Source: Enterobacteriaceae bacterium UBA2655 (GTDB lineage Bacteria; Pseudomonadota; Gammaproteobacteria; Enterobacterales; Enterobacteriaceae). From it: 64,000 bases of DNA. This document shows positions 1 to 11,312 of this stretch, one piece after another (the first letter of the stretch is position 1; every line of letters starts with the position of its first letter). The position numbers were made by a program, and so were the translations under genes. Where the stretch lies: NCBI GenBank assembly GCA_002359495.1, contig DENB01000097.1:11394-75393 (forward strand). The letters are read 5' to 3'. A model generated the notes under the pieces. It had not been told where the DNA came from. It was given only the letters and a program-made list of their open reading frames with translations, and did not search any database.

Positions 1-97
1 CCCCCCCCCCCCCCCCCCGGCCCCCCCCGCCCGGCCCCCCCCGGCCGCGGCCCCCCTCCGCGTCCCGCCCTCGGGGAAACCAGGGGGGCCCCGCCCC
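1..97. other. G/C homopolymer stretch, probable sequencing or assembly artefact at contig end
   Basis: The first bases are runs of C and G with almost no A or T, beginning with 18 consecutive C. The cptA reading frame is clean up to about base 98. Past that it turns into a Gly/Pro/Arg-rich string unlike the CptA C-terminus. Read from the minus strand the stretch is poly-G, a known failure product of two-colour sequencing chemistry at read ends. I do not regard these bases as genuine chromosome. Confidence 0.75.
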
Positions 98-466
98 CGC
101 GCGCCAGGCGGCGGGCGTCATCGCGTCCCGCATCAGCCAGAAACGCGTCGTCAGCCCTTTTGCGCTGCGCAACGCCACCTGCGCGCCGAAGGGCAGCCAG
201 CGCGGCGGCCGCAACAGCCGCCAGCTTTCGCCCCGCCAGCGCCAGTTTCCCCGCTCATCGATATTCAGCTCGCCGTGAAGATGATTCAGGCGACGCGCCG
301 CGCGATGCGCCTCCCATACTACTGCCGCCAGCAATGGCAGCTTCGCCCATGCCCAGCAGCCTTCCCAGGGCGAAAGCAGCAGCGCGCCGATAACCGCGCC
401 GTGCAGCCCGCGCTGTAGCCAGCGCGCGACGCGCGACGGCCTGAGATCACATCGCCACCGGACCAC
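98..466 (-). CDS. cptA: CptA (YgfX) family inner-membrane protein, 3' end missing
   Basis: Small inner-membrane protein encoded with SdhE. In E. coli it was described as the membrane partner or toxin-like component of the former CptAB pair. The frame starts at a GTG (466-464) inside the last codons of sdhE, the same overlap as in E. coli. It can be followed for about 123 codons. Visible features are an N-terminal D-L-R followed by a hydrophobic segment rich in Leu and Trp (about residues 20-50), then the W-R-W-R-G-E-S-W and [10 protein letters not shown] motifs and F-W-L-M-R-D. The last dozen residues expected for the family (about 135 aa) are lost in the G/C homopolymer. The gene is probably intact in the organism and damaged only in this sequence. 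Confidence 0.75.
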
Positions 467-713
467 GTTCGCGGTTGCGCTGCTGAATCAGTTTCACCAT
501 GCGTTTCAGCTCCGCATCGGCGGGGTCGCCATGATCCATCATCCAGTTGAAGAGATCGGGATCGTCGCTTTGCAGCAGCGCGATGAACACTTTTTTATCG
601 CTGTCGCTCAGGGTGTCATATTCATATTCGAAAAACGGCATGATGGCGATGTCCAGCTCCAGCATGCCGCGGCGGCAGGCCCAGTGAATGCGGGATTTGT
701 CATGAATATCCAT
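447..713 (-). CDS. sdhE: SdhE, FAD assembly factor (YgfY/CptB)
   Basis: Soluble 88-residue protein that promotes covalent attachment of FAD to succinate dehydrogenase SdhA and fumarate reductase FrdA. The family signature R-R-G-M-L-E-L-D is at residues 14-21. It is followed by the acidic helix segments F-F-E-Y-E-Y and D-P-D-L-F-N-W typical of the five-helix fold. Length equals the E. coli protein. It lies upstream of cptA with overlapping ends, so the two are translated from one mRNA, and divergent from ygfZ, as in E. coli. No departure from the family is visible. Confidence 0.95.
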   Translation of the reverse strand: MDIHDKSRIHWACRRGMLELDIAIMPFFEYEYDTLSDSDKKVFIALLQSDDPDLFNWMMDHGDPADAELKRMVKLIQQRNRERGPVAM

Positions 714-940
714 GTGTCAGGTTTCCACAGTTCAAACAGTGGCGGCTAGTGTACCCTGGATTTTCTCAGGGCGCAGGCGGCAGCGGCCAGGCTGCGCGAG
801 GTTACGCATAGCGGCCCGTTTTTTTACAGGATTATCACGCGTTTTGTGCGCCCGATTCGGTAAACAGGTTGCAAAGCCGCACTGCTCTTTTAACATTGGA
901 AGCATTGTTTCGGATGAACCTTTCAAATCAGGATACCTCC

Positions 941-1927
941 ATGCCGATTTTTACCTTACCGCCACGTCAGCCTACGGCCTCCGCCCGTCTGCCGTTAACG
1001 CTGATTTCCCTTGATGAATGGGCGCTGGTCTCGGTGCAGGGCGCCGACAGCGTCAGCTATTTGCAGGGGCAACTGACTCTGGACGTTTCAGCGCTGGATG
1101 CGGCCCGCCATCTGCCTGCCGCCCACTGCGACGCCAAAGGCAAAATGTGGAGCAATCTGCGCCTGTTTCATCGCGGCGAAGGTTACGCCTACCTGGTGCG
1201 TCGCAACCTGCGCGACACCCAGGTCGCCGAGCTGAAGAAGTATGCGGTGTTTTCTAAGGTCGCCATCGCCGCCGATGACGACGCGGTGCTGCTGGGCGTA
1301 GCGGGCTTTCAGGCGCGCGCGGCCTTAGCCAATCTGTTTGACGCGCTGCCGGACGGCGAAACGTCGGTGGTTCAACAAGGCGAGACGACGCTGCTGTGGT
1401 TTGCGCAGCCCGCCGAACGTTTCCTGCTGGTCACTTCGCTGGAGCAGGCGCGTACGCTGCAGCAGAAGCTGGCGGACGATGCGGCCCTGAACGACAGCAC
1501 CCAGTGGCTGGCGCTGGATATCGAAGCGGGCCTGCCGGTTATCGACAGCGCGACCAGCGCGCAGTTTATCCCGCAGGCGGCCAACCTGCAGGCGCTGGAC
1601 GCCATCAGCTTTAAAAAAGGCTGCTATACCGGCCAGGAGATGGTGGCGCGCGCCAAATATCGCGGCGCCAACAAGCGCGCGCTCTGGTGGCTGGCGGGCA
1701 GCGCCAGCCATCTGCCCGCGGCGAATGATTCGCTGGAGCTGCAGATGGGCGACAGATGGCGCCGCACCGGCACCGTTCTGGCCGCCGTCCAGCTGGATGA
1801 CGGCGCGGTTTGGGTGCAGGCGGTGCTTAATAACGATCTGGAGCCGGAGAGCGTCCTGCGCGTGGAAGGCGACGAAGGCGGCCAGCTGACCATTCAGCCG
1901 CTGCCCTACTCGCTGGACGAGGGGTAA
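941..1927 (+). CDS. ygfZ: tRNA-modifying / Fe-S cluster repair folate-binding protein YgfZ
   Basis: Folate-dependent protein of the GcvT-like aminomethyltransferase fold. It supports maturation or repair of certain Fe-S enzymes such as MiaB and affects tRNA modification. The product is 328 residues from the ATG at 941; an upstream in-frame extension to 869 has no family counterpart and was discarded. The signature K-G-C-Y-T-G-Q-E with the invariant Cys is at about residues 225-232. The N-terminal [13 protein letters not shown] block and C-terminal L-P-Y-S-L match E. coli closely. It is transcribed divergently from sdhE-cptA, with the promoters in the 227-base gap. Confidence 0.95.
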   Translation: MPIFTLPPRQPTASARLPLTLISLDEWALVSVQGADSVSYLQGQLTLDVSALDAARHLPAAHCDAKGKMWSNLRLFHRGEGYAYLVRRNLRDTQVAELKKYAVFSKVAIAADDDAVLLGVAGFQARAALANLFDALPDGETSVVQQGETTLLWFAQPAERFLLVTSLEQARTLQQKLADDAALNDSTQWLALDIEAGLPVIDSATSAQFIPQAANLQALDAISFKKGCYTGQEMVARAKYRGANKRALWWLAGSASHLPAANDSLELQMGDRWRRTGTVLAAVQLDDGAVWVQAVLNNDLEPESVLRVEGDEGGQLTIQPLPYSLDEG

Positions 1928-1963
1928 CATCGCGCGGGCCGGCAGCAGCGCCGGCCCGTCCGA

Positions 1964-2617
1964 TCAGCTGACGTAAAAGTAGATAGCGCAGAAATGGCAG
2001 GCGCTGCCGCCCAGCACGAACGCGTGCCAGATGGCATGGTTATAGGGAATACGGCGCGCCACGTAGAAGATTACCCCCAGGGAGTAGACGATCCCGCCAG
2101 CGGCCAGCAGCCAGACGCCGCCCGCCGAGAGTTTTTCCGCCAGCTGATAAATCACAATCAGCGACAGCCAGCCCATGCTGAGATAGGTCGCCAGCGACAG
2201 TACCTTGAAGCGGTGCGCGATGGTCAGCTTGAAGATAATGCCCGCCAGCGCCAGGCTCCAGATTACCCCCATCAGCGCATGCGCCAGCGGCGATTTTAAG
2301 CCCACCAGCAGAAACGGCGTATAAGTGCCGGCTATCAACAGATAGATGGCGCAGTGGTCGAACTTTTTCAGCCACCGCTTCGCCCTTTGTTGCGGAACGG
2401 CGTGATAGAGCGTCGAGGCGAGGAACAGCAAGATCATGCTGCCGCCATAGAGGCTGTAGCTGGTAATCGCCATCGCATCGGCGCGCATCTCGACCGCCTG
2501 AGTCAGCAGCAGCACCAGACCGACAATGCCGAACAGGCAGCCGAGGCCGTGGCTGATGCTGTTGGCGATCTCTTCCGCCAGCGAATAGCCTTGAGTGACA
2601 ATGCGTTTTTGCAACAT
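1964..2617 (-). CDS. trhA: TrhA/YqfA, hemolysin III (PAQR-like) family membrane protein
   Basis: Seven-transmembrane protein of the HlyIII/PAQR superfamily. The E. coli member (YqfA, now TrhA) has been linked to unsaturated fatty acid and membrane-fluidity homeostasis. From the start chosen here (M at 2617, reading [12 protein letters not shown]) it has 217 residues, about the E. coli length. A 27-residue upstream extension lacks family similarity. Conserved metal-site motifs are visible: S-T-L-Y-H-A near residue 75, F-D-H-C-A-I-Y near residue 92, and the C-terminal H-A-I-W-H-x-F-V-L-G-G-S-x-C-H-F. It is convergent with ygfZ and divergent from the RpiR-type regulator. Confidence 0.9.
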   Translation of the reverse strand: MLQKRIVTQGYSLAEEIANSISHGLGCLFGIVGLVLLLTQAVEMRADAMAITSYSLYGGSMILLFLASTLYHAVPQQRAKRWLKKFDHCAIYLLIAGTYTPFLLVGLKSPLAHALMGVIWSLALAGIIFKLTIAHRFKVLSLATYLSMGWLSLIVIYQLAEKLSAGGVWLLAAGGIVYSLGVIFYVARRIPYNHAIWHAFVLGGSACHFCAIYFYVS

Positions 2618-2798
2618 AAGCGCGTTCCTGAAAAATCGTGGCAGGGTATTGTTGGTTTTCTGTTCTCCAGAGTAGCGAAGAAAAGTTTCAGAGTACACTT
2701 GTACGCTAAAATAAATCTTTGCATCGCGGCTATTCTCCCTTGCGGCGGTGAATCTGGTACAATCCGGCTTCGTTTACAAGAGATTAGGGATTTTCCTG

Positions 2799-3530
2799 AT
2801 GTTCTCGCACAGCGATCTGGCCACTCTTAACGACCTTGAAATGCAGGTCTATAATTTCATTATTAAAAATCGTGAACGTGTCAGTTATATGACAATTCGC
2901 GAACTGGCGGAGCAGGCGGGCGTGTCTACCACCACCGTGCTGCGCTTCTGCCGTAAAATGCAGTGCGACGGCTGGTCTGAATTTCGTATCCGTTTCAAGC
3001 TCTCTTTACAACAAACTACGCCGCCGCTGGCGCATTCCGGCGTGAATGAAATCGTCAGCTTTTTTAAAAGTATTAATAACGAAGAGTTCGAGCAGTTAAT
3101 TTCCCGCGCGGCGAAAATGATTATTCAGGCCGAGCGGGTATTCTTTATTGGCGCAGGCACGTCCGGCAGTCTCGGGAAATATGGCGCGCGTTTCTTTTCC
3201 AACGTCGGCAAATTTTGCCATCATATCGATGATCCCTATTATCCGGTGAGCCGCAGCTTATATGAAAACGCGCTGGCGATTATTTTATCGGTTTCCGGCG
3301 AGACCGAAGAGATCCTGCGTTTAGCCAGCCAGTTCAGCCTGCATCACTGTAAAATCATCTCTGTTACCAACAGCGAAACCAGCTCTCTGGCGAGAATGGC
3401 CGATTTTAATCTCTCCTATCATATGCCGCAGATTCGCCTGGCGGATCGCTACGATATTACTACTCAGGTGCCGGTCATTTATATTTTAGAAACCCTGGGC
3501 CGTAAAATATCCGCGCAGCTTGCGCCATAA
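2799..3530 (+). CDS. RpiR/MurR-family transcriptional regulator with SIS domain
   Basis: Predicted phosphosugar-responsive regulator of 243 residues. The first 75 or so residues form the RpiR-type helix-turn-helix (I-R-E-L-A-E-Q-A-G-V-S-T-T-T-V-L-R-F-C-R-K). Residues about 105-230 are a sugar-isomerase (SIS) domain: F-F-I-G-A-G-T-S-G-S-L matches the phosphosugar loop, and L-S-V-S-G-E-T-E-E the second substrate segment. The ATG at 2799 begins the conserved part; upstream codons are not conserved in type. It lies 126 bases before bglA in the same direction. From that position it probably controls bglA in response to a phosphorylated beta-glucoside or related hexose phosphate. E. coli has no regulator here. 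Specific ligand and targets are unknown. Confidence 0.85.
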   Translation: MFSHSDLATLNDLEMQVYNFIIKNRERVSYMTIRELAEQAGVSTTTVLRFCRKMQCDGWSEFRIRFKLSLQQTTPPLAHSGVNEIVSFFKSINNEEFEQLISRAAKMIIQAERVFFIGAGTSGSLGKYGARFFSNVGKFCHHIDDPYYPVSRSLYENALAIILSVSGETEEILRLASQFSLHHCKIISVTNSETSSLARMADFNLSYHMPQIRLADRYDITTQVPVIYILETLGRKISAQLAP

Positions 3531-3554
3531 ATCATCCTGTTTTTTATCTGTAAC

Positions 3555-3590
3555 AAGTCACAATAGCACCCCGGTGTTATAACGTGACTT
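3555..3590. promoter_or_regulatory. inverted repeat between the RpiR-type gene and bglA, possible operator
   Basis: AAGTCAC at 3555-3561 is repeated in inverted orientation as GTGACTT at 3584-3590. A weaker inner dyad, CACC/GGTG, lies between them. The element is 66 bases before the bglA start and 25 bases after the regulator stop. It could be an operator for the neighbouring RpiR-type protein. A weak terminator hairpin is the alternative, since a T-rich stretch follows. Confidence 0.4.
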
Positions 3591-3647
3591 TGTTTATCCC
3601 TTTGTTACACTCGCCTCATTATTCCCGCTAAATAAAACAGCTAATGA

Positions 3648-5093
<1,446 letters not shown>

Positions 5094-5120
5094 GCGTGAT
5101 CTGACACGCAACGTGCTAAG

Positions 5121-5149
5121 AAAAAGGGCCGGGAAACCGGCCCTTTTTT
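5121..5149. terminator. bidirectional Rho-independent terminator, bglA/gcvP
   Basis: Near-perfect hairpin AAAAAGGGCCGG-GAAA-CCGGCCC followed by six T on the + strand and preceded by A residues. It can serve the convergent bglA and gcvP transcripts. Confidence 0.9.
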
Positions 5150-5164
5150 ATCGCTGCGCATCGC

Positions 5165-8038
5165 TTACTGGTATTCGCTTATCGGCACGCAGGAGCAGAA
5201 CAGATTACGGTCGCCGAACACGTCATCCAGACGCTTCACGGTCGGCCAATATTTGTTGGCGCTGCCTGCCGGGAAGACCGCCAGTTCGCGGCTGTAGGGA
5301 TGCGCCCATTCGCCGACGATCTCCATCTGGGTGTGCGGCGCGTTGACCAGCGGGTTGTCATCGAGCGGCCATTCTCCGTCGGCTACGCGGTCAATCTCCA
5401 TGCGGATCGCCAGCATCGCGTCGATAAAGCGATCCAGTTCGATCTTGCTCTCCGACTCGGTCGGCTCCACCATCAGCGTGCCCGCCACCGGGAAAGACAT
5501 GGTCGGCGCATGGAAGCCGTAGTCGATTAGGCGCTTGGCGATGTCCAGCTCGCTGATGCCGGTCTGCTCTTTCAGCGGACGGATGTCGAGAATACATTCG
5601 TGCGCCACCCGGCCGTCGCGGCCGGTGTAGAGGATTGGGAAGGCGGACTGCAGGCGGTGAGCGATGTAGTTCGCGTTCAGGATCGCCATCGAACTTGCCT
5701 GTTTCAACCCTTCAGCGCCCATCATACGGATATACATCCAGCTGATCGGCAGGATAGAGGCGCTGCCGAACGGCGCAGCGGAAACGGCGCCCTGCTGCGT
5801 CAGCACGCCGTCGATCTGCACCACGCTATGGCCCGGTACGAAAGGCGCCAGATGCGCTTTTACGCCGATCGGCCCCATGCCCGGGCCGCCGCCGCCGTGC
5901 GGAATGCAGAAGGTTTTATGCAGATTCAGGTGCGAGACGTCCGCGCCGATATAGCCCGGCGTGGTGATGCCGACCTGGGCGTTCATGTTCGCGCCGTCGA
6001 GGTAAACCTGGCCGCCGTGCTGATGAACGATCTGACACACCTCGCGGATGGTCTCTTCGTAAACGCCGTGCGTCGAGGGATAGGTCACCATGATGCAGGA
6101 GAGCCGCTCGCCCGCCTGCACCGCTTTTTCACGCAGGTCGTGCAGGTCGATGTTGCCCTGTTTATCACAGGCGACCACCACCACGCTCATGCCCGCCATC
6201 TGCGCGGAGGCCGGGTTGGTGCCGTGCGCGGAGCTGGGGATCAGGCAGAGATCGCGCTCTGGTTCATTGCGGCTCTCATGATAGCGACGGATCGCCAGCA
6301 GTCCCGCATATTCGCCCTGCGCGCCGGAGTTCGGCTGCATGCAGAGCGCGTCGTAGCCGGTCAGCTGCACCAGCCACTGCGAAAGCTGGGCGATCATCTG
6401 CAGATAGCCGGTCGCCTGCTCCGCCGGGCAGAACGGATGCAGTTCGGCGAATTCCGGCCAGGTGATCGGGATCATTTCGGCCGCGGCGTTCAGCTTCATG
6501 GTGCAGGAGCCCAGCGGGATCATCGCCTGGTTCAGCGCCAGATCTTTCTTCTCCAGGCTGTGCATGTAACGCATCATCTCGGTTTCGCTATGATGACGGT
6601 TAAACACCGGATGGCTCAGAATCGGCTCCTTGCGCTGCAGGCCCGCCGGAATCGAGGCGCTGTCGTGGGCGGCCGCCGCGTCGAGCGCGTCGATCTCCAG
6701 GCCATGCGCATCGCCCAGCAGGATGGCGAACAGCGCGGCGATATCTTCGCGGCGCGTGGTTTCGTCCAGCGTAATGCCGACGGCGTTATGAATATCGCTG
6801 CGCAGGTTGACGCCGAAGCTCAGGGCGCGGCTCAGCACTGCGGCTTTATCCGCCACTTCAACAGTCAGCGTGTCGAACCAGCTGGCGTGGCGCAGTTTCA
6901 GACCGCCCTGCTGCAGGCCGGCGGCGAGAATATCGGTGAAGCGATGAATGCGCGATGCGATGCGCTTCAGCCCGGCCGGACCGTGGAATACCGCGTAGAG
7001 ACCGGCAATGTTCGCCAGCAGCACCTGAGAGGTACAGATGTTGGAGTTGGCCTTCTCGCGGCGAATATGCTGTTCGCGGGTCTGCATCGCCATACGCAGC
7101 GCGTTGTTGCCAGCGGCATCGCGCGAGACGCCGATAATACGACCCGGCATAGAACGCTTATGCTCGTCGCGGCTGGCGAAGAAGGCGGCGTGCGGGCCGC
7201 CGTAGCCCATAGGAACGCCGAAACGCTGAGCTGAGCCGAAAACGATATCCGCCCCCTGCTTGCCCGGCGCTTCCAGCAGCACCAGCGCCATAAAATCGGC
7301 GGCGACGCTGACGACGATCTTACGGCTTTTCAGTTCCGCGATCAGCGGGCTGTAATCGTGCGCTTCGCCGGTGGTGCCGACCTGTTGCAGCAGCACGCCG
7401 AAAAGATCGTCGTGATCGCGCGCTTTTTCCGCGTTATCGATGATCAGCTCAAAGCCAAAGGTTTCGGCGCGCGTACGCACCACGTCGAGGGTTTGCGGAT
7501 GAATATCCTCGGCGATAAAGAATTTGTTGGCGTTTTTCAGCTTGCTGATGCGTTTGGCCATCGCCATCGCTTCCGCCGCCGCGGTGGCTTCATCCAGCAG
7601 CGAAGCGGAAGCCACGTCCATCCCGGTGAGATCCAGCGTCACCTGCTGGAAATTTAGCAACGCCTCCAGGCGCCCCTGCGAGACTTCAGGCTGGTAGGGA
7701 GTATAAGCAGTATACCAGCCGGGATTTTCCAGCATATTGCGCAGAATAACCGGCGGGGTGATCACCGCGCTGTAGCCCATGCCGATCCAGGATTTGTAGA
7801 TATGGTTCTGGCTGGCGATCGCCTTTAATTCCGCCAGCGCCTGCTGTTCAGTGGCGGCTTCGCCGACCGCTGGCGGGCCCGGCAGCTGGATATCGGCAGG
7901 CACGACGGAACCGATTAACGCGGCCAGCGAGCGGGCGCCGATGGTTTCCAGCATGGTGGCCTGTTGCTCAGGCGAAGGGCCGATGTGGCGCTCAATGAAC
8001 GCACCGTTGTGTTCAAGCTGGCTGAGAGTCTGGGTCAT
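5165..8038 (-). CDS. gcvP: glycine dehydrogenase (decarboxylating), P-protein
   Basis: PLP-dependent P-protein of the glycine cleavage system. It decarboxylates glycine and passes the aminomethyl group to the lipoyl arm of GcvH. The product has 957 residues, the E. coli size. The N-terminal half starts R-H-I-G-P and contains the Y-T-P-Y-Q-P-E substrate loop. The C-terminal half holds the PLP lysine in H-L-N-L-H-K-T-F-C (about residue 706) beside the Gly-rich loop P-H-G-G-G-G-P-G. It is the last gene of gcvT-gcvH-gcvP, 96 bases after gcvH. Confidence 0.97.
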   Translation of the reverse strand: MTQTLSQLEHNGAFIERHIGPSPEQQATMLETIGARSLAALIGSVVPADIQLPGPPAVGEAATEQQALAELKAIASQNHIYKSWIGMGYSAVITPPVILRNMLENPGWYTAYTPYQPEVSQGRLEALLNFQQVTLDLTGMDVASASLLDEATAAAEAMAMAKRISKLKNANKFFIAEDIHPQTLDVVRTRAETFGFELIIDNAEKARDHDDLFGVLLQQVGTTGEAHDYSPLIAELKSRKIVVSVAADFMALVLLEAPGKQGADIVFGSAQRFGVPMGYGGPHAAFFASRDEHKRSMPGRIIGVSRDAAGNNALRMAMQTREQHIRREKANSNICTSQVLLANIAGLYAVFHGPAGLKRIASRIHRFTDILAAGLQQGGLKLRHASWFDTLTVEVADKAAVLSRALSFGVNLRSDIHNAVGITLDETTRREDIAALFAILLGDAHGLEIDALDAAAAHDSASIPAGLQRKEPILSHPVFNRHHSETEMMRYMHSLEKKDLALNQAMIPLGSCTMKLNAAAEMIPITWPEFAELHPFCPAEQATGYLQMIAQLSQWLVQLTGYDALCMQPNSGAQGEYAGLLAIRRYHESRNEPERDLCLIPSSAHGTNPASAQMAGMSVVVVACDKQGNIDLHDLREKAVQAGERLSCIMVTYPSTHGVYEETIREVCQIVHQHGGQVYLDGANMNAQVGITTPGYIGADVSHLNLHKTFCIPHGGGGPGMGPIGVKAHLAPFVPGHSVVQIDGVLTQQGAVSAAPFGSASILPISWMYIRMMGAEGLKQASSMAILNANYIAHRLQSAFPILYTGRDGRVAHECILDIRPLKEQTGISELDIAKRLIDYGFHAPTMSFPVAGTLMVEPTESESKIELDRFIDAMLAIRMEIDRVADGEWPLDDNPLVNAPHTQMEIVGEWAHPYSRELAVFPAGSANKYWPTVKRLDDVFGDRNLFCSCVPISEYQ

Positions 8039-8134
8039 TAGCAGTAAATCCTGAATCGGGCTGGGAAATAGGGAGGCTGCGCGCGGCGCAGTCAGTTCGG
8101 GAGCGGTCCGCCCGCTCCCGAAACAGCAGCTCTG

Positions 8135-8521
8135 TTACTCGTCGATAGAATCTTTGTAGGCGTCGGCGCTCAGCAGCGCGTCGAGCTCCGACTCGTCGCT
8201 GGCCTTGATTTTGAACAGCCATCCGGCAGCGTACGGCTCGCTGTTGACCAGTTCCGGCGCATCGGCCAGTTCTTCATTCACCGCGACGATTTCGCCGCTG
8301 AGCGGGGCGTAGATATCGGAAGCCGCCTTTACGGACTCCGCGACCGCGCAGTCATCGCCGGCGGCGAAGGTCGCGCCGACATCCGGCAGGTCGACAAACA
8401 CCATGTCGCCTAGCAGTTCCTGTGCATGTTCGGTGATGCCGACGGTGTAAGTGCCGTCATCTTCTTTACGCACCCATTCGTGGCTTTCACGGTATTTCAA
8501 CGCATTTGGCACATTGCTCAT
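8135..8521 (-). CDS. gcvH: glycine cleavage system H-protein
   Basis: Lipoyl carrier protein that shuttles the aminomethyl intermediate between GcvP, GcvT and dihydrolipoamide dehydrogenase. The lipoylated lysine is in E-S-V-K-A-A-S (residue 64 of the 128). Two in-frame ATGs exist, at 8527 and 8521. The AGGAG Shine-Dalgarno sequence lies only 2 bases from the first but 8 from the second, and E. coli GcvH begins M-S-N-V-P, so 8521 is preferred. It sits between gcvT and gcvP in the operon. Confidence 0.96.
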   Translation of the reverse strand: MSNVPNALKYRESHEWVRKEDDGTYTVGITEHAQELLGDMVFVDLPDVGATFAAGDDCAVAESVKAASDIYAPLSGEIVAVNEELADAPELVNSEPYAAGWLFKIKASDESELDALLSADAYKDSIDE

Positions 8522-8542
8522 CGCCATCTCTCCTGAAAAAAA

Positions 8543-9640
8543 TTAGTGAGCGACCGGCTTACCGGCGCGAACGAAAACAGGTTTGGTGACCTTTACCGGC
8601 ATTTCGCGGTTGCGGATCTGAACGATTGCGCTGTCGCCGATGCCGGCCGGAACGCGCGCCAGCGCGATGCTGCAGCCCAGCGTGGGCGAGAAGGAGCCGC
8701 TGGTAATGACGCCCTCGCGCATCTGCCCCATCTCATCGGTAAAACGCACCGGCAGATCGTTACGCAGCACCCCTTTCTCGGTCATGATCAGACCGACCAG
8801 CTTTTCGGTACCCGCTTTACGCTGGGCTTCCAGCGCGTCACGGCCAATAAAGTCGCGATCGCCAGGCTCCCAGCCGATGGTCCAGCCCATGTTGGCCGCC
8901 AGCGGCGAAATGCCTTCATCCATCTCCTGACCATACAGGTTCATGCCCGCTTCCAGGCGCAGCGTATCGCGCGCGCCCAGTCCGGCTGGCTTCACGCCCG
9001 CCGCCAGCAGCCGCTGCCAGAATTCCGCCGCCTGCGCCGCCGGCAGCGCGATTTCATAACCCGCTTCGCCGGTATAACCGGTGGTGGCGATAAAAAGATC
9101 GCCCGCCTGGACGCCGAAAAAAGGTTTCATCCCCTCCACGGCCTGACGTTGCTCAGCGCTGAACAGCGTCTGCGCTTTCTGCTGGGCGTTAGGCCCCTGC
9201 ACGGCGATCAGCGCCAGGTCGTCACGCTCGGTCAGCGTCACCTCATAACCCTGCGCATGGTCGCCGATCCACTTCAGATCTTTTTCACGCGTCGCGGAGT
9301 TAACCACCAGGCGAAAAAAGTCCTCGGTCATAAAGTAAACAATCAAATCGTCGATGACGCCACCGGACGCATTCAGCATGCCGGTATAGAGCGCCTTGCC
9401 CGGCTGGGCGAGTTTAGCGACATCGTTCGCCAGCAGGTAGCGCAGGAAGTCGCGCGTCTGCGCGCCGTGCAGATCCACGATGGTCATATGAGAAACGTCG
9501 AACATGCCCGCGTCGTTGCGCACCGCATGATGTTCGTCCATCTGGGAACCGTAGTGCAGCGGCATCATCCAGCCGTGAAAATCCACCATACGGGCACCGC
9601 AGGCTTGATGCTGTTCAAACAAAGGCGTCTGTTGAGTCAT
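8543..9640 (-). CDS. gcvT: glycine cleavage system aminomethyltransferase, T-protein
   Basis: Tetrahydrofolate-dependent T-protein. It releases ammonia from the aminomethylated H-protein and forms 5,10-methylene-THF. The 365-residue product starts at 9640 (M-T-Q-Q-T-P-L), where E. coli GcvT also begins; an upstream extension to 9697 overlaps the operator region and is not credible. Visible motifs are D-V-S-H-M near residue 65 and the folate-site segment G-E-A-G-Y-E around residue 190. It is the first gene of the operon, with gcvH 21 bases downstream of its stop. Confidence 0.96.
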   Translation of the reverse strand: MTQQTPLFEQHQACGARMVDFHGWMMPLHYGSQMDEHHAVRNDAGMFDVSHMTIVDLHGAQTRDFLRYLLANDVAKLAQPGKALYTGMLNASGGVIDDLIVYFMTEDFFRLVVNSATREKDLKWIGDHAQGYEVTLTERDDLALIAVQGPNAQQKAQTLFSAEQRQAVEGMKPFFGVQAGDLFIATTGYTGEAGYEIALPAAQAAEFWQRLLAAGVKPAGLGARDTLRLEAGMNLYGQEMDEGISPLAANMGWTIGWEPGDRDFIGRDALEAQRKAGTEKLVGLIMTEKGVLRNDLPVRFTDEMGQMREGVITSGSFSPTLGCSIALARVPAGIGDSAIVQIRNREMPVKVTKPVFVRAGKPVAH

Positions 9641-9699
9641 AGCTATCCTGTGCCGAAGCGAGTCAGTCGAAACGGACGCTTTTGCCGGTTTTATCACCG

Positions 9700-9715
9700 A
9701 CGCAAACGTTCTCCT
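9700..9715 (-). promoter_or_regulatory. PurR operator in the gcvTHP leader
   Basis: ACGCAAACGTTCTCCT matches the PurR box ACGCAAACGTTTTCNT at all but two positions. It is about 60 bases before the gcvT start codon, the relative place where PurR represses gcvTHP in E. coli. This couples glycine-derived one-carbon supply to purine demand. Confidence 0.75.
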
Positions 9716-9852
9716 GGCACTGACGTTATCACCGAACGGCTAAATTAACCATAAGGAAAACGAGGGTGAAGATTAATCTCAGGCAGAGGTCGCAGCGCAA
9801 GCTATTTAGCGTAATCGACTGGCAATCTGTGATTTAACACGCATAAAATTCA

Positions 9853-10017
9853 TTGAACAGCCTGTTGTTTAGCAAGATAACGAAACCTGACAGGCGAAAC
9901 AGCAAAGACGACGCGCAGAAAATCCACCTTCGCATGAAAAAAAATAATGCGAAGAGCGCGGTGAAATTAGAATAAATCAAATGAGGCGCAAAAAGAGTGC
10001 GCCCCTGCTTTTTTTGG
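9853..10017 (+). ncRNA. candidate intergenic small RNA between gcvT and ubiI (promoter plus terminator)
   Basis: This lies in the 457-base gap between gcvT and ubiI, where no protein frame is convincing. On the + strand TTGAAC (9853-9858) and GATAAC (9876-9881) are exactly 17 bases apart, a plausible sigma-70 promoter with a start near 9888. About 130 bases later the hairpin GAGGCGCA-AAAAGAG-TGCGCCCC (one mismatch) is followed by CTGC and seven T (to 10017). A second dyad, TTCGCAT/ATGCGAA, lies inside. Both flanking genes are on the other strand, so neither uses these signals. The RNA would be about 130 nucleotides. The evidence is architectural only. Confidence 0.35.
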
Positions 10018-10097
10018 TGCGGCAGCGATTTTCATAGCAATGGAAACGGCGGAAAGCGGAGAGGCGGCCGGAGTAAACGCCGGCCGTTAGAAAGGTG

Positions 10098-11300
10098 TTA
10101 GCGTAGCCAGGCCGGCAGATCGTTAAGGCCCATCGCCTGTTTCAGCATCATCGGTTTTACGCCGGGCAGCGTATCCGCCAGCTTCAGGCCGACGTCGCGC
10201 AGCAGCTTTTTAGCCGGATGGGTGCCGGCGAAGAGTTCGCGGAACCCTTGCATCCCGGCGAGCATCATGGCGGCGCTCTGTTTACGGCTGCGCTCGTAGC
10301 GACGCAGGTAAAGGTGCTGGCCGATATCTTTCCCTTGCTGATGCAGACGCCTGATTTCGCCGATCAGCTCGGCGGCATCCATGAAACCGAGGTTTACGCC
10401 CTGCCCGGCCAACGGATGAATGGTATGGGCCGCGTCGCCCACCAGCGCCAGACGATGCGCGGCGAAGCTGCGCGCGTAACGCGCCATCAGCGGAAAGGCT
10501 TTGCGCTCGCTCTCCAGATGACACAGCCCCAAGCGCATATCGAAGGCGACGGAGAGCTGCTGGTTGAACAGCGCCTCCGGCATGCTTTCCAGCCGACTGG
10601 CCTCTTGCGGCGGCAGCGACCAGACGATAGAGCTGAGATGAGGGTCCTGCATCGGCAGAAACGCCAGAATGCCGTCGCCATGAAACACCTGACGCGCCAC
10701 CGCATCGTGCGGCATGTCGGTGCGCACGTTGGCGACCAGCGCATGATGATTGTAATCCCAGAAGGTGATCGGGATGTCCGCTTTGTTGCGCAGCCAGGAG
10801 TTCGCGCCGTCGGCGGCGATCAGCAGACGCGCGGTCATCATATTGCCGTCCTGCAGCGTGATAAAAGCCTCGTTGTCGCCGAACGCCACCTGCTGCAGCT
10901 GAGCTGGCGCGATCAGGGTCACGTCGCTGCAGGCGCTGGCGCGCTGCCAGAGCGCGTTCTGAATCACCGGGTTTTCAATAATATGACCGAGGTGGCTCAG
11001 CCCCTGCTGCTCATCGTCGAACGAAATGCTGCCGAAGCTGTCCTGATCCCACACTTCCATGCCGTGGTAGCTGCTGGCGCGCAGCGCAAGGATCGTTGAC
11101 CAGACATCCAGCTTTTGCAGCAGCCGCTCGCTGGCGGCGTTAATCGCGGAGACGCGAATCGACGCGGGCGCGGCGGCGTCAAACTGCGGCGCCGCGGATT
11201 TTTCCAGTACGGCGACGCGCAGACCGCTGCCCTGCAGTCCACAGGCCACCGCCAGCCCGACCATGCCGCCACCGGCGATCACCACATCAAAACTTTGCAT
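10098..11300 (-). CDS. ubiI: ubiquinone biosynthesis C5-hydroxylase UbiI (VisC)
   Basis: FAD-dependent monooxygenase that hydroxylates C5 of the ubiquinone ring precursor (aerobic pathway). The 400-residue protein has the N-terminal dinucleotide-binding motif G-G-G-M-V-G-L-A, the D-G-A-N-S-W-L-R segment near residue 170, and the flavin-binding G-D-A-A-H-T-I-H-P-L-A-G-Q-G-V-N-L-G near residue 290, characteristic of the UbiH/UbiF/UbiI group. It is the last of the co-oriented set ygfB-pepP-ubiH-ubiI and starts 12 bases after ubiH stops. It is paralogous to the neighbouring UbiH. Confidence 0.95.
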   Translation of the reverse strand: MQSFDVVIAGGGMVGLAVACGLQGSGLRVAVLEKSAAPQFDAAAPASIRVSAINAASERLLQKLDVWSTILALRASSYHGMEVWDQDSFGSISFDDEQQGLSHLGHIIENPVIQNALWQRASACSDVTLIAPAQLQQVAFGDNEAFITLQDGNMMTARLLIAADGANSWLRNKADIPITFWDYNHHALVANVRTDMPHDAVARQVFHGDGILAFLPMQDPHLSSIVWSLPPQEASRLESMPEALFNQQLSVAFDMRLGLCHLESERKAFPLMARYARSFAAHRLALVGDAAHTIHPLAGQGVNLGFMDAAELIGEIRRLHQQGKDIGQHLYLRRYERSRKQSAAMMLAGMQGFRELFAGTHPAKKLLRDVGLKLADTLPGVKPMMLKQAMGLNDLPAWLR

Positions 11301-11312
11301 CGAAGCCCCTTA

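Noticed and set aside
5600..7234. Long open frame antisense to gcvP (544 codons)
   Set aside because: Antisense shadow of gcvP. Composition is dominated by Arg, Ala, His and Gln and no domain is visible.
8546..9748. Long open frame antisense to gcvT
   Set aside because: Shadow of gcvT running into the gcv leader; no motif or ribosome-binding site.
9641..9760. Glycine riboswitch before gcvT
   Set aside because: No tandem glycine-aptamer features. Enterobacteria control gcvTHP by proteins, and a PurR box is present instead.
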